This document shows positions 1 through 7,442 of a stretch of 64,000 nt of DNA, piece by piece. Within the stretch, counting starts at the first letter, position 1; every line of letters starts with the position of its first letter. The translations under genes were made by a program, and so were the position numbers. Under the pieces are notes generated by a model. It saw only the letters and a list, made by a program, of their open reading frames with translations, had not been told where the DNA came from and ran no database searches. Source of the stretch: CAYYYG01 sp964490875 (GTDB lineage: Bacteria > Patescibacteriota > Microgenomatia > UBA1406 > GWC2-37-13). Location: positions 62,001 through 126,000 of the forward strand of contig CAZBEF010000002.1 of the NCBI GenBank assembly GCA_964490875.1, given 5' to 3'.

Positions 1-756
1 GCAGAGGCTGTTTGTGATGAAAACGGGATTGGTGTCATTAAGGTAAGCTTTACGAATAAAGAAACTAACGCAAGTGAAGCCATGATGGTAACTGTTGTCG
101 ACAATCAGACTGGAAAATCGACCGATTTGGGAACAATTGGGCCGGGGGAGACGGTTACAGGAACAATAAATACCGGGGAAACAACGCTAAACGCCAATAC
201 TGTTCAATTTAAACTAAAATGGGCAAATAATCAGGACGGAACTGATGCTAAAACAACATCATATTCTGCTATTACCTGCCAACCAGTTTCGCCAACTGTT
301 ACGATTCCTGTTACTCTAACAACAACACCAGAAACAACTCCCTCAGCCACTATAAGCCCATCAATAACAACTACGCCAAGCATAACACCTTCAATAACAA
401 TTACTACATCTGTTACACCATCTGCAACACCGTCAGCAACAATTACGATAACCATTAGTCCTACAAAATCGACAACACCTTCAACAACACCGAATGCCAG
501 TTATACACCGCAGCCTACATATACACCACAACCTACATACACCCCACAGCCAACATACACTCCGAGGGCGACAAGCACACAAGGACCCACACCAACACCT
601 ACAGAGATCATTATTGTCGTAAACAATACCAATACACCAACACCGACAAGTAATGGAACAACAGTTGCACCAACAATTCCAACAGCCGGAGTTCCTATTT
701 CTTGGTTTGTTATTTTAATCCCAGTATTGCTTTTGTCACTCGGATTAATTCTGTAA
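1..756 (+). CDS. C-terminal part of a surface protein with Thr/Pro-rich stalk and membrane anchor (5' partial)
   Basis: The frame is open from base 1, so only the last 251 codons are in the window and the true start lies upstream; the ATG at 82 is internal. Residues 1-95 look like an extracellular beta-rich domain with repeated polar/Gly-Thr strands. Residues about 96-225 are an almost pure Thr/Pro/Ser/Ile low-complexity stalk with four tandem 6-residue units (YTPQPT, the last degenerate) at 502-573. The last ~22 residues are one hydrophobic helix preceded by IPTAG, with no basic tail. This is the architecture of an exported, membrane-anchored, mucin-like protein. The ligand or role of the missing N-terminal part cannot be seen. 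Confidence 0.75.
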   Translation, partial: AEAVCDENGIGVIKVSFTNKETNASEAMMVTVVDNQTGKSTDLGTIGPGETVTGTINTGETTLNANTVQFKLKWANNQDGTDAKTTSYSAITCQPVSPTVTIPVTLTTTPETTPSATISPSITTTPSITPSITITTSVTPSATPSATITITISPTKSTTPSTTPNASYTPQPTYTPQPTYTPQPTYTPRATSTQGPTPTPTEIIIVVNNTNTPTPTSNGTTVAPTIPTAGVPISWFVILIPVLLLSLGLIL

Positions 757-761
757 GGAGA

Positions 762-2525
762 TTAACTTGAGCGGTTAAATAATTTTACGAAGGCTTCCTT
801 AGGAATTTCTACTTTTCCGATCATCTTCATTTTCTTTTTTCCTTCTTTCTGTTTTTCTAGAAGTTTTCTTTTTCGCCCCACATCTCCGGCGCCGACTACT
901 TTGCCGCTTTTTATTAATACATCTTTCCGGTACGGTGCGATTCGTTCGGACGCAATGATTTTCCCTTTATATGTTGCTTGAATCTTTACTTCGTACTGCT
1001 GGCGGGGGATAACTTCACGCAATTTTTTAGCGAGAGCTGATCCTTTTATGTAGGCGCGTTCCTGTACAACTATTTCGCTGAACTCTTCTATTTCATCGCC
1101 GTTTAACATGACGCTTAACTTATCTGCTTTCACCGGTTCATAGCGCAGGAATTCCCAGTCTAGAGATGCATACCCTGATGTGATGCTTTTTAGATTATCG
1201 AAAAAATCAGAAATCATTTCAGAAAGCGGCATTTCATAGGTCATTGATATCTGATTTTTGTTATCCATGGTGATAAATTTTCCCAGATAGTCTGTGCATA
1301 ACTTCATGATACTGCCGGTGTAATCATTGGGCGTGACAATGAGAATCTTTACCATCGGCTCCTGATACAAGCCATTTTCTTTCTTAAATTCAACCTGGGG
1401 TGGAGTAAGAACAAGACTCAGATCAAATTCGCGCTCCAGCCGCTCATGAATAACATCGGCATGCAGAAGGCCTAGGAAACCAACACGGAATCCAGCGCCC
1501 AACGCTTTACTGTAAATAGCAGAAAATTCGAGCGATGAATCGTTTAAATATAATTTTTCGAGTGCCTTTTTTAAGTTGAGATAATCATTGGGATCTGTAG
1601 TGAACATTGAAGCAAAAACCATCGGCTTAACCCGCTTATAACCAGGCAGTGCCCCCGAGTGATTACTATTAGCCTCAATAAGTGTGTCTCCCACACGAAC
1701 TTGATGAATATCTTTTAGATTTGTTACAACATACCCGATCTCGCCTTCCAATAAAGCATCGGCGGGAATTAAATCGGGGTTGAATGTGCCGACTTCGTTT
1801 ATTTCAAAAATAGAATCGTCGGCTGCGAGTTTTACTTTTTGTTTTTTTTCCAGTTTACCGTTGAATACTCGAACAAACGCGATAACACCGCGGTGAGAAT
1901 CGTAGTATGAATCAAAGATAAGAGCGCGGGTTTCAAACTGCATACCGGCAAGATCTAGAGAATGTTCTTTTGGCGGCGGAATTTTTTCTATGATTGACTG
2001 CAGTATTTTATCTACATTCAGACCAGTTTTGGCGGATATTTCAAAGATAGAAGACTCTTCGACACCCAAAAAATCGACAAGCTGCTGTTTTGTTTTAGCT
2101 ACATCAGCACCGGGAAGATCGATCTTGTTAACCACGGGAATAATGACTAAGTTTTTATCAATGGATTTATAGGCATTAGAAATTGTCTGCGCCTGAATGC
2201 CTTGTGTGGCATCGACAAGAAGAATGACACCTTCCACACAGGCAAGTGTTCGATCTACTTCGTAGGAAAAGTCCACATGGCCCGGAGTATCGATGAGATT
2301 GAGAGTGTAGTTGACTCCATTATATGAATGCATCATCCTGACTGGTGCAAGTTTGATGGTGATGCCTCGTTCACGGGAAATAGGGTTGCGGTCGAGCATC
2401 TGCTCCTCGTGTTTGCCTGGATTGATCAATCCGGTAAGCTCAAGGAGGCGGTCGGCAAGCGTTGACTTTCCATGATCGATATGGGCAATTATGGCAAAAT
2501 TACGTATCGTATTGCTGTGTGACAT
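762..2525 (-). CDS. lepA: Elongation factor 4 (ribosome back-translocase LepA)
   Basis: Translational GTPase that acts on the ribosome and affects 30S assembly and translocation. At 587 residues it is close to the usual ~600. The G1 motif AHIDHGKST is at residues 14-22, switch I RERGITI at 51-57, G3 DTPGH at 79-83 (the catalytic His is present) and NKID near 135. The LepA-specific C-terminal domain is recognisable by RKRKLLEKQKEGKKKMK and IPKEAF near the end. It follows the pyruvate kinase gene on the same strand with a 36-nt gap that can form a hairpin. The start ATG fits family length and motif spacing. Confidence 0.97.
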   Translation of the reverse strand: MSHSNTIRNFAIIAHIDHGKSTLADRLLELTGLINPGKHEEQMLDRNPISRERGITIKLAPVRMMHSYNGVNYTLNLIDTPGHVDFSYEVDRTLACVEGVILLVDATQGIQAQTISNAYKSIDKNLVIIPVVNKIDLPGADVAKTKQQLVDFLGVEESSIFEISAKTGLNVDKILQSIIEKIPPPKEHSLDLAGMQFETRALIFDSYYDSHRGVIAFVRVFNGKLEKKQKVKLAADDSIFEINEVGTFNPDLIPADALLEGEIGYVVTNLKDIHQVRVGDTLIEANSNHSGALPGYKRVKPMVFASMFTTDPNDYLNLKKALEKLYLNDSSLEFSAIYSKALGAGFRVGFLGLLHADVIHERLEREFDLSLVLTPPQVEFKKENGLYQEPMVKILIVTPNDYTGSIMKLCTDYLGKFITMDNKNQISMTYEMPLSEMISDFFDNLKSITSGYASLDWEFLRYEPVKADKLSVMLNGDEIEEFSEIVVQERAYIKGSALAKKLREVIPRQQYEVKIQATYKGKIIASERIAPYRKDVLIKSGKVVGAGDVGRKRKLLEKQKEGKKKMKMIGKVEIPKEAFVKLFNRSS

Positions 2526-2527
2526 AT

Positions 2528-2568
2528 TGTCTGATAGTAGCTATTATACTACGAAGAACCATCAGACA
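2528..2568 (-). promoter_or_regulatory. Inverted repeat between pyruvate kinase stop and lepA start
   Basis: TGTCTGAT (2528-2535) and ATCAGACA (2561-2568) are perfect 8-bp arms. Inside them TAGTA and TACTA form a second stem around a TATAAT-like hexamer on the minus strand. The outer arm overlaps the pyk stop codon and ends 2 nt from the lepA ATG. It could be a processing or attenuation hairpin, or a site near a lepA promoter. The role is inferred only. Confidence 0.4.
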
Positions 2569-4004
2569 GTCATTATATTAACCGTTGAGGTGCCGCCTGT
2601 TACTCCCCATATATCTCCGTGGAGAACAATGATCTTCTTTCCGGAATGGAGAATTTTCTTTCCTGTTAAATATTTGACACTCTCGGCAATATCATTGCGC
2701 ATAACAGCCCCATTTTCTTTTGGAATATAATCCGCAAGTATTGGATAAACTCCATAATAGATGGATAGACTGTCGGCAACTGTTTTTGACGGGGTGATAG
2801 CAATAACTGGGATCTTCGGACGATAGCGAGATAATAATTTGGCTGTCCGGCCGGCTTTTGTGAATACAACGAAAGCCTGGCATGTTCCCATGTGTTCCAT
2901 TTTAAGATACACATTGTATGCAGCATCGCAGATAACATCTTCCTGGTCGCGCATAGGGAAATTAAAGAGCCGTCTGGTATCATCTATAATTTTTTTTTCG
3001 TTGAAAATGACTGTTTTATTCATCATCTGTACCGTCTGAAGAGGAAACGATCCGCTGGCAGTTTCACCAGAAAGCATAACAGCATCTGTTAAGTCGTAAG
3101 TTGCGTTGGCAACATCTGAAACTTCAGCACGAGTAGGGAACGGATTACTCACCATAGACTGCAGCATCTGAGTAGCGGTGATGACAGGAATTCCTTTCTC
3201 TATACATTTTTTAATAAGATTTTTCTGATGAAATGGCACCTGTTCAATGGGCAGCTCTACGCCTAAATCGCCTCTGGCTACCATGAGGGCATCTGAATGC
3301 TCAATGATGGAGTCGATATTATCAAGTGCCTTTTGTGTTTCAATTTTAGCGACTAGTTTTGCCGTAATTTTAAACTTCTCCATTTCCTTCCGGACAGTTT
3401 TAAGATCGTCTGCCGATCGGACGAAGGAAAGTGCCACAAAATCTAGTTCATTCTTTGCTGCCAGCTTTAATCCTTCAAAATCGTGGTCAACCAGTACCGG
3501 AAATGGAAAGTCGGCGCCGGGAATATTCATTGATTTTCGTTTTTTCAGAACACCATTACTTTCAGATATTAAATACGTTTCCTTGCCTTTCTTTTCAATA
3601 TGAAACTGAAACGCGCCGTCGTCGGCTATGATGGTTTGTCCATCGGTAAGATATTGAATAATATCTGGATGGGAGATGGAGAATCCTTTCTGCTTTGAGC
3701 CTGCCGGCTGGTTGAAGATTGACTCGCCGAACAATAATTTGTCTCCTTCTTTTATATCAATCTCTTCACCCGGCATATTGATGCGGATTTCTGGTCCTTG
3801 CAGGTCAATAAGGGTGCCGATAGACATTCCTAGCTTGTCTGCCACGGCATTTACACGATTGATGCGTTCATTATGCCACTCAATGGTGTTGTGCTTGAAA
3901 TTAAAACGGAAAATATTGACACCCGATCGTATCAATTTTTCTATCATTTCAGGACTATCGGTGACCGGACCGATGGTTGCGATCATTTTGGTTAGTTTAT
4001 TCAT
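2562..4004 (-). CDS. pyk: Pyruvate kinase
   Basis: Last step of glycolysis: phosphoenolpyruvate plus ADP to pyruvate plus ATP, in the cytoplasm. With the ATG at 4004 the protein is 480 residues, as expected for bacterial enzymes. An in-frame ATG at 4064 would add 20 residues unlike the family and overlap the divergent gene start, so 4004 is preferred. Seen: N-terminal KMIATIGP, LIDLQGPEIRI, the active-site signature around VAKIETQ, DALMVARGDLGVELP, TATQMLQSM and the NATYDLTDAVMLSGETASG stretch, then the C-terminal domain. The family NFSHG motif reads NFKHN here. Probably co-transcribed with lepA. Confidence 0.96.
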   Translation of the reverse strand: MNKLTKMIATIGPVTDSPEMIEKLIRSGVNIFRFNFKHNTIEWHNERINRVNAVADKLGMSIGTLIDLQGPEIRINMPGEEIDIKEGDKLLFGESIFNQPAGSKQKGFSISHPDIIQYLTDGQTIIADDGAFQFHIEKKGKETYLISESNGVLKKRKSMNIPGADFPFPVLVDHDFEGLKLAAKNELDFVALSFVRSADDLKTVRKEMEKFKITAKLVAKIETQKALDNIDSIIEHSDALMVARGDLGVELPIEQVPFHQKNLIKKCIEKGIPVITATQMLQSMVSNPFPTRAEVSDVANATYDLTDAVMLSGETASGSFPLQTVQMMNKTVIFNEKKIIDDTRRLFNFPMRDQEDVICDAAYNVYLKMEHMGTCQAFVVFTKAGRTAKLLSRYRPKIPVIAITPSKTVADSLSIYYGVYPILADYIPKENGAVMRNDIAESVKYLTGKKILHSGKKIIVLHGDIWGVTGGTSTVNIMTV

Positions 4005-4049
4005 AGGTATCAAGTATATCGTTTTTTGAAGGATTTTACAATAATTTGG

Positions 4050-4055
4050 TATAAT
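4050..4055 (+). promoter_or_regulatory. -10 box TATAAT, 7 nt before the start codon
   Basis: Perfect TATAAT ending 7 nt before the ATG at 4063, so transcription would begin at or next to the start codon (leaderless). Confidence 0.6.
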
Positions 4056-4062
4056 CGCTTTC

Positions 4063-4671
4063 ATGCCGAAAAAATCATCTGATAAAAAGAGAAAATATCA
4101 TTACATTATCGCTTTTCTTGTTGTGATCATCGTCATAATGGTTGCTTTATTTGTATATGCCAGAAACTTTTCGGCTGTGGCAAATGTAAACGGGGTGCGG
4201 ATTACTCGATCGTCCTATATTAGCGAACTCGAGAAACAGGCCGGCGGTATGGTACTCAACGCAATGATTACCAAGACGCTTATATTTCAGGAAGCTGCCC
4301 GAAAACACATTTCTGTATCAGAAAAAGAAGTAGAGAATGAAATTAAAAAAATAGAAAAAAATTTAAAGACACAAAAATCTTCTCTGGAAAAAGCTTTAGC
4401 TGCAGAAAATATTACTCGGAAAGATTTATATGAACGGATAAAGCTTAACTTAACAACTCAAAAACTCATTGAAAAATATACCAAGGTGACAGATGCAGAA
4501 GTTCAAGACTTTAAAGACAAACATCCCGAAGTATTTTCAAACAATATAGTGGCAGAAGATGTTAGGGTGGACATAAAAAGGCGTTTGCAAGAACAAAAAA
4601 TAACCGATCAGACTCAGATTTTAATCAATACACTGAAAAAAAATGCTAACGTTGTGATTTACTCCAAATAA
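4063..4671 (+). CDS. Membrane-anchored SurA-N-like (foldase-type) protein without PPIase domain
   Basis: 202 residues. A Lys-rich cytoplasmic tail (1-12) is followed by one transmembrane helix (about 13-34). The extracytoplasmic part begins VANVNGVRITRSSYISELE, the usual opening of SurA/PrsA-type chaperone N-domains, and continues as charged helices (residues 80-200). No parvulin rotamase domain follows, so it is a chaperone-only or truncated relative of PrsA/SurA. It probably assists folding of exported proteins; that is inference from the family. The gene is divergent from pyruvate kinase and has its own TATAAT. Confidence 0.7.
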   Translation: MPKKSSDKKRKYHYIIAFLVVIIVIMVALFVYARNFSAVANVNGVRITRSSYISELEKQAGGMVLNAMITKTLIFQEAARKHISVSEKEVENEIKKIEKNLKTQKSSLEKALAAENITRKDLYERIKLNLTTQKLIEKYTKVTDAEVQDFKDKHPEVFSNNIVAEDVRVDIKRRLQEQKITDQTQILINTLKKNANVVIYSK

Positions 4672-4684
4672 CTCTTACAAGTCC

Positions 4685-4716
4685 TTGACATTTTTCTCTT
4701 TCATTTCTGCTATAGT
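4685..4716 (+). promoter_or_regulatory. Promoter of the His-rich miniprotein gene
   Basis: TTGACA at 4685-4690 and an extended -10 (TGC then TATAGT at 4711-4716). The 20-nt spacer is long, but the TGN extension compensates. Confidence 0.5.
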
Positions 4717-4717
4717 T

Positions 4718-4736
4718 ACATTATTACTGATAATGT
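4718..4736 (+). promoter_or_regulatory. Palindrome just downstream of the -10, operator-like
   Basis: ACATTAT (4718-4724), 5-nt spacer, ATAATGT (4730-4736): perfect 7-bp inverted repeat at the expected transcription start. It could be a repressor operator or a small 5' hairpin. A related AT-rich half (ATTATCACAT) follows at 4741. Confidence 0.45.
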
Positions 4737-4774
4737 AATTATTATCACATTGATCCAGACAGGGGGTGAAGAAA

Positions 4775-4921
4775 ATGCAAGATTTATTGGGATCAAAACA
4801 CTCTATTAAAGAGAAGGAAGAGGAAGAAAAACATAAGCAGCATGCAAAAGGAAAATTGAAGCATGATACTGCAGAAGCTTTAGAGGAGCATCAATGGCAT
4901 AAGCATCCGGGCGGAGGTTAA
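4775..4921 (+). CDS. Small His/Glu/Lys-rich protein, 48 residues
   Basis: Unrecognised. The ATG at 4775 has a strong Shine-Dalgarno (AGGGGG at 4761-4766), rare in this window. The product is 48 residues, very hydrophilic, with seven His (positions 9, 20, 23, 30, 39, 42, 44), a KEKEEEEK block and a C-terminal HKHPGGG. Own promoter, SD and palindrome support a real gene. His content suggests metal binding, but that is inference. It ends 1 nt before the stop of the convergent L,D-transpeptidase gene. Confidence 0.65.
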   Translation: MQDLLGSKHSIKEKEEEEKHKQHAKGKLKHDTAEALEEHQWHKHPGGG

Positions 4922-5620
4922 TTATTCGTTCGGTGTTTCGCCATAAATTATTACTTCAGTTCCAGGATTTATTTGTGATGCCAGAATGGAGTATCTCCCT
5001 TGTAAATCAGGATTTGCCCAATAATATAATTGAGCCACGTCCTCTTCTTTCATATTGACACATCCATGCGACATCGGATGGCCAAAATTATTATGCCAGT
5101 ATGCAGCATGAATTCCATAACCGTCTGTTTTAGGATACTCCTGGTTATAGAAATACATCGTATACGGTACATTCGGAAGATAGTAATATGTACCCAGTGC
5201 TTTTGAACCTCCAGTCATAAGAGCATACCGGAGTTTAATCCATATTTTAAAAACTCCTTTCGGTGTTTTGTTCCACTTACCCGAAGAAATAAGGAATTCA
5301 AAAACTTTGTTATCTCCTTCGTATGCATATAATTTTTGATTCGAAAGGTCTATTTCTATCCGCTTTCCAATATTCGTTTCACCAAGCACTTGAGCAGTTG
5401 TATTTTCTTGAGCTAAATAACGAGGGAGGGAGACCGGCGTATCATTGAAAATTGCCTGGGTTTTAGAAAAATCGTATAAGCCGGTCAACGAAGAGGGATC
5501 AATCTGCCCCTGGGTAGAAACTGCCTCGGTAAATTTGGCAGGACCTATGGAAAGAAGCACAAGGGCAAAAAAAATTAAGAAGATTCCACTTAAAAAACTA
5601 AGATATCCAATCACTTTCAT
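4922..5620 (-). CDS. L,D-transpeptidase (YkuD domain)
   Basis: Secreted or membrane-anchored enzyme that makes 3-3 peptidoglycan cross-links or attaches proteins to the wall. 232 residues. Residues 1-30 form a signal anchor; a linker of ~60 residues follows; the YkuD domain starts near IEIDLSNQKLYAYEG. The catalytic signature is HAAYWHNNFGHPMSHGCVNM, with the nucleophilic Cys and both conserved His. The C-terminal IYGETPNE follows the usual domain end. A TATTAT hexamer ends 6 nt before the start codon. Confidence 0.93.
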   Translation of the reverse strand: MKVIGYLSFLSGIFLIFFALVLLSIGPAKFTEAVSTQGQIDPSSLTGLYDFSKTQAIFNDTPVSLPRYLAQENTTAQVLGETNIGKRIEIDLSNQKLYAYEGDNKVFEFLISSGKWNKTPKGVFKIWIKLRYALMTGGSKALGTYYYLPNVPYTMYFYNQEYPKTDGYGIHAAYWHNNFGHPMSHGCVNMKEEDVAQLYYWANPDLQGRYSILASQINPGTEVIIYGETPNE

Positions 5621-5626
5621 ATATTA

Positions 5627-5632
5627 ATAATA
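5627..5632 (-). promoter_or_regulatory. -10 box TATTAT (extended TGG) of the L,D-transpeptidase gene
   Basis: On the minus strand TGG-TATTAT ends 6 nt before the ATG at 5620, placing the transcription start on the start codon. Confidence 0.55.
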
Positions 5633-5667
5633 CCATTCATAGTATAAGTTTTTAATTTAATATATTA

Positions 5668-5780
5668 TCGCTCGATATGGAATTTTTTATGCTCCGTGGG
5701 CGTGCTCGCACAAGACTAGCTGCGCACCCCTGCCTACCGCAGGCAGGTCCCAAGTCGCAAAAAAATTCATATCTTCGCTC
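5668..5780. repeat. Palindromic element, asymmetric-arm family, copy 1
   Basis: Arms TCGCTCGATATGGAATTTTTT (from 5668) and AAAAAAATTCATATCTTCGCTC (to 5780) pair over the ATATGAATTTTTT part. The distal ends differ: one arm reads TCGCTCGATA, the other (reverse complement) GAGCGAAGATA. The core contains GTGGGCGTGCTCGC, shared with the copy at 8768-8864, and an internal hairpin CCTGCC..GGCAGG. This and the next element fill the 388-nt gene-free stretch 5621-6008. Confidence 0.7.
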
Positions 5781-5998
5781 TGTAATTCTTCACAATGAGA
5801 AAATCTGGTAGGTGGCAGGAGAAGTTATTTTGTCAGCGCGGAGGACCAGTGCGTAACAAGACTATAGAAACAGAACCAATCGTTACCATTTTGTAGAACC
5901 AACGTTGGAAGAACATAAGCCGTAGTCCGAGCACTGACAAAAAAATTCGACTGGCAGAATCTACCAGATTTTCTTAACCATAAATTCGTATCGAGCGA
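5775..5998. repeat. Second nested inverted-repeat element, adjoining copy 1
   Basis: Starts inside the right arm of the previous element (TCGCTC, 5775-5780) and ends with TATCGAGCGA (5989-5998). That end is also a perfect 10-bp inverse of TCGCTCGATA at 5668-5677. Inner stems: GAAAATCTGGTAG (about 5799) with CTACCAGATTTTC (about 5961), TTTTGTCAG (about 5829) with CTGACAAAA (about 5934), GGAC with GTCC, and a CCAACGTTGG palindrome near 5899. No ORF is supported. It is either a structured RNA or a composite repeat. Confidence 0.5.
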
Positions 5999-6008
5999 AA
6001 AAAAAATA

Positions 6009-6362
6009 CTAAATCCCTAATTGTTTTCTTAAAATTATCCACAGCTTTCCCCAAACTCCAGCCTTCTGATACGCCTTATAATACTGCTTCTCCTTCCAAT
6101 CCCGCGTACCATACACCGGCGGATCAATCCAGCACGAAAGCACAATCCACTCCTTCTGTTCATTCTGCTTCGCAATAAGAGTAACATACGAACTCCCAAC
6201 TTTTTTCTGAAATTCATACGTTCCACTTTGCTTCCCATGATTCTTTGAATCCGGATCTTTAAATGCTCTCAAAGCTATATCACGTGACATACCGCGCTCT
6301 TTCAACCGGTCAAGTGCATGATTCGTCCATATCACACCGCCAAAAAAAGAATTGTTTCCCAT
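6009..6362 (-). CDS. DUF4258-like small protein
   Basis: 117 residues from the ATG at 6362; longer in-frame starts would run through the divergent gene and its promoter. The order WTNHALDRLKERGMS, then FKDPDSKNHG, YEFQKKVGSSYVTLIAKQNE and WIVLSCWIDPP resembles DUF4258-type domains (His/Arg near the N-terminus, then antiparallel strands). A C-terminal basic tail with several Trp/Tyr follows. The function of the family is not established. It is divergent from the DUF4230 gene, with overlapping promoter elements. Confidence 0.55.
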   Translation of the reverse strand: MGNNSFFGGVIWTNHALDRLKERGMSRDIALRAFKDPDSKNHGKQSGTYEFQKKVGSSYVTLIAKQNEQKEWIVLSCWIDPPVYGTRDWKEKQYYKAYQKAGVWGKLWIILRKQLGI

Positions 6363-6366
6363 AGGG

Positions 6367-6377
6367 TATAATATACT
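6367..6377. promoter_or_regulatory. Shared bidirectional -10 region
   Basis: The AT palindrome TATAATATACT gives TATAAT (ending 9 nt) or TATACT (ending 4 nt) before the ATG at 6382. On the other strand it gives TATTAT, 5 nt before the ATG at 6362. The two divergent genes are only 19 nt apart, so promoter halves must overlap. Confidence 0.5.
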
Positions 6378-6381
6378 ATAT

Positions 6382-6963
6382 ATGAAATCTGCTGTTTTCG
6401 GAATAATTATATTCATTATTTTTATATTGGTTCTGCTGTTTGGATGGACCACGCGGACGAGTACTCCCAATTCAAGTGCAGTAGTTTTGGAAATTCAGAA
6501 ATTAAACCGCCTAGAAACTGCCTCTTTTACCATAGAAAAGATAATCGATGCCGGCACAAAAGGAAATGTCTTCAGCGACATATTATTCGGGGATAGAATT
6601 TTATTGATTGCACACGGTGAAGTAATTGCCGGTTTCGATTTTTCTAAACTGGATAAAAACAATATCAAGATTTCAGGAACAACATTAGATATAACACTGC
6701 CGCCTCCTCAAATTTTAAGCAGCAAATTAAATAATGATCAGACGAGAGTATACGACAGAGAGTCCGGAATTCTGACAAAAGGCAACAAAGATTTAGAATC
6801 TGAAGCGCGGAAAACTGCAGAAGTTACGATTATTGAAGCCGCTTGTAAGGCAAATATTTTGGATACAGCTTCGGAAAACGGCAGGAAACAACTGGCTACT
6901 CTTTTTAAAGCTCTAGGATTTCAGACAATTAAAATTACTATTCCTCAGGGAAAATGTTTATAA
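6382..6963 (+). CDS. DUF4230 family membrane-anchored protein
   Basis: 193 residues from ATG 6382 (an upstream in-frame start at 6352 would overlap the divergent gene). One N-terminal transmembrane helix (about 4-25), then an extracytoplasmic alpha/beta domain. Family hallmarks: an early LNRLETASFTIEK strand, ILLIAHGEVIAGFDFSKL in the middle, ISGTTLDITLPPPQIL, and a C-terminal helix with the EARKTAEVTIIEAA pattern. The function of DUF4230 is unknown. It heads a short run with the DUF4342 gene and a small membrane protein. Confidence 0.8.
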   Translation: MKSAVFGIIIFIIFILVLLFGWTTRTSTPNSSAVVLEIQKLNRLETASFTIEKIIDAGTKGNVFSDILFGDRILLIAHGEVIAGFDFSKLDKNNIKISGTTLDITLPPPQILSSKLNNDQTRVYDRESGILTKGNKDLESEARKTAEVTIIEAACKANILDTASENGRKQLATLFKALGFQTIKITIPQGKCL

Positions 6964-6988
6964 TACAAGTACGAAAGGGGTGATATTC

Positions 6989-7258
6989 ATGCCAGCAAAA
7001 AAAGATAAAACAAAAACAGTTTTTACTTCTGAAACAATTAAAGTAAAAGGCGAAGAGCTTTTAGAAAAAGTGAAAGAGCTCGTTCATCAGGGGAATATTC
7101 ACCGGATAATTATTAAAGACGAAAAAGGACATACATTTATTGAAATTCCCGTAACAGTTGGAGTTGTCGGAGCAGTACTGTTGCCTGTTTGGGCAGCCGT
7201 TGCCACAATCGCCGCTGTTGTCTCTAAATTTACAATAGTTGTAGAGAAAAAAGAGTAA
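6989..7258 (+). CDS. DUF4342 family protein
   Basis: 89 residues. The ATG at 6989 is preceded by AAAGGGG with good spacing; a GTG at 6980 in frame is less likely because it lies inside that SD. Seen: the IKVKGEELLEKVKELVHQGN helix, RIIIKDEKGHTFIEIPVTVGVVG, then a hydrophobic helix (about 60-80) and TIVVEKKE. This matches DUF4342: a soluble N-part plus one membrane-associated hydrophobic segment. Function unknown. Lies 25 nt after the DUF4230 gene and 10 nt before the next small gene. Confidence 0.85.
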   Translation: MPAKKDKTKTVFTSETIKVKGEELLEKVKELVHQGNIHRIIIKDEKGHTFIEIPVTVGVVGAVLLPVWAAVATIAAVVSKFTIVVEKKE

Positions 7259-7268
7259 TTCAGAATCT

Positions 7269-7433
7269 ATGGATGAACAAAACGATTTCCTCGGAAATCT
7301 TTACTATTATCTGAATCTCGCGACAAAAATAATCCTGAAATCTTTCAATTGGATTGTTGTTCTTCTTGTCGGATTATTCTTGTTTATTCTGGCTTTACTC
7401 TCTCTTATTTTTAAACCCAATACCGATAAGTAA
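7269..7433 (+). CDS. Small single-span membrane protein, 54 residues
   Basis: Unrecognised. ATG at 7269, 10 nt after the DUF4342 stop. An N-terminal polar stretch with NLYYYLNLATK is followed by an amphipathic helix and a ~20-residue transmembrane helix (about 29-48), ending FKPNTDK. No clear SD, but its position suggests co-transcription with the DUF4230/DUF4342 genes. Confidence 0.55.
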   Translation: MDEQNDFLGNLYYYLNLATKIILKSFNWIVVLLVGLFLFILALLSLIFKPNTDK

Positions 7434-7442
7434 AGAACTGTA

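Noticed and set aside
231..455. 74-codon minus-strand frame opposite the Thr/Pro stalk
   Set aside because: Val/Ile-rich complement of a low-complexity Thr/Pro region; antisense shadow.
502..573. Tandem 18-bp repeats considered as a CRISPR array
   Set aside because: No spacers, in frame and coding for YTPQPT units.
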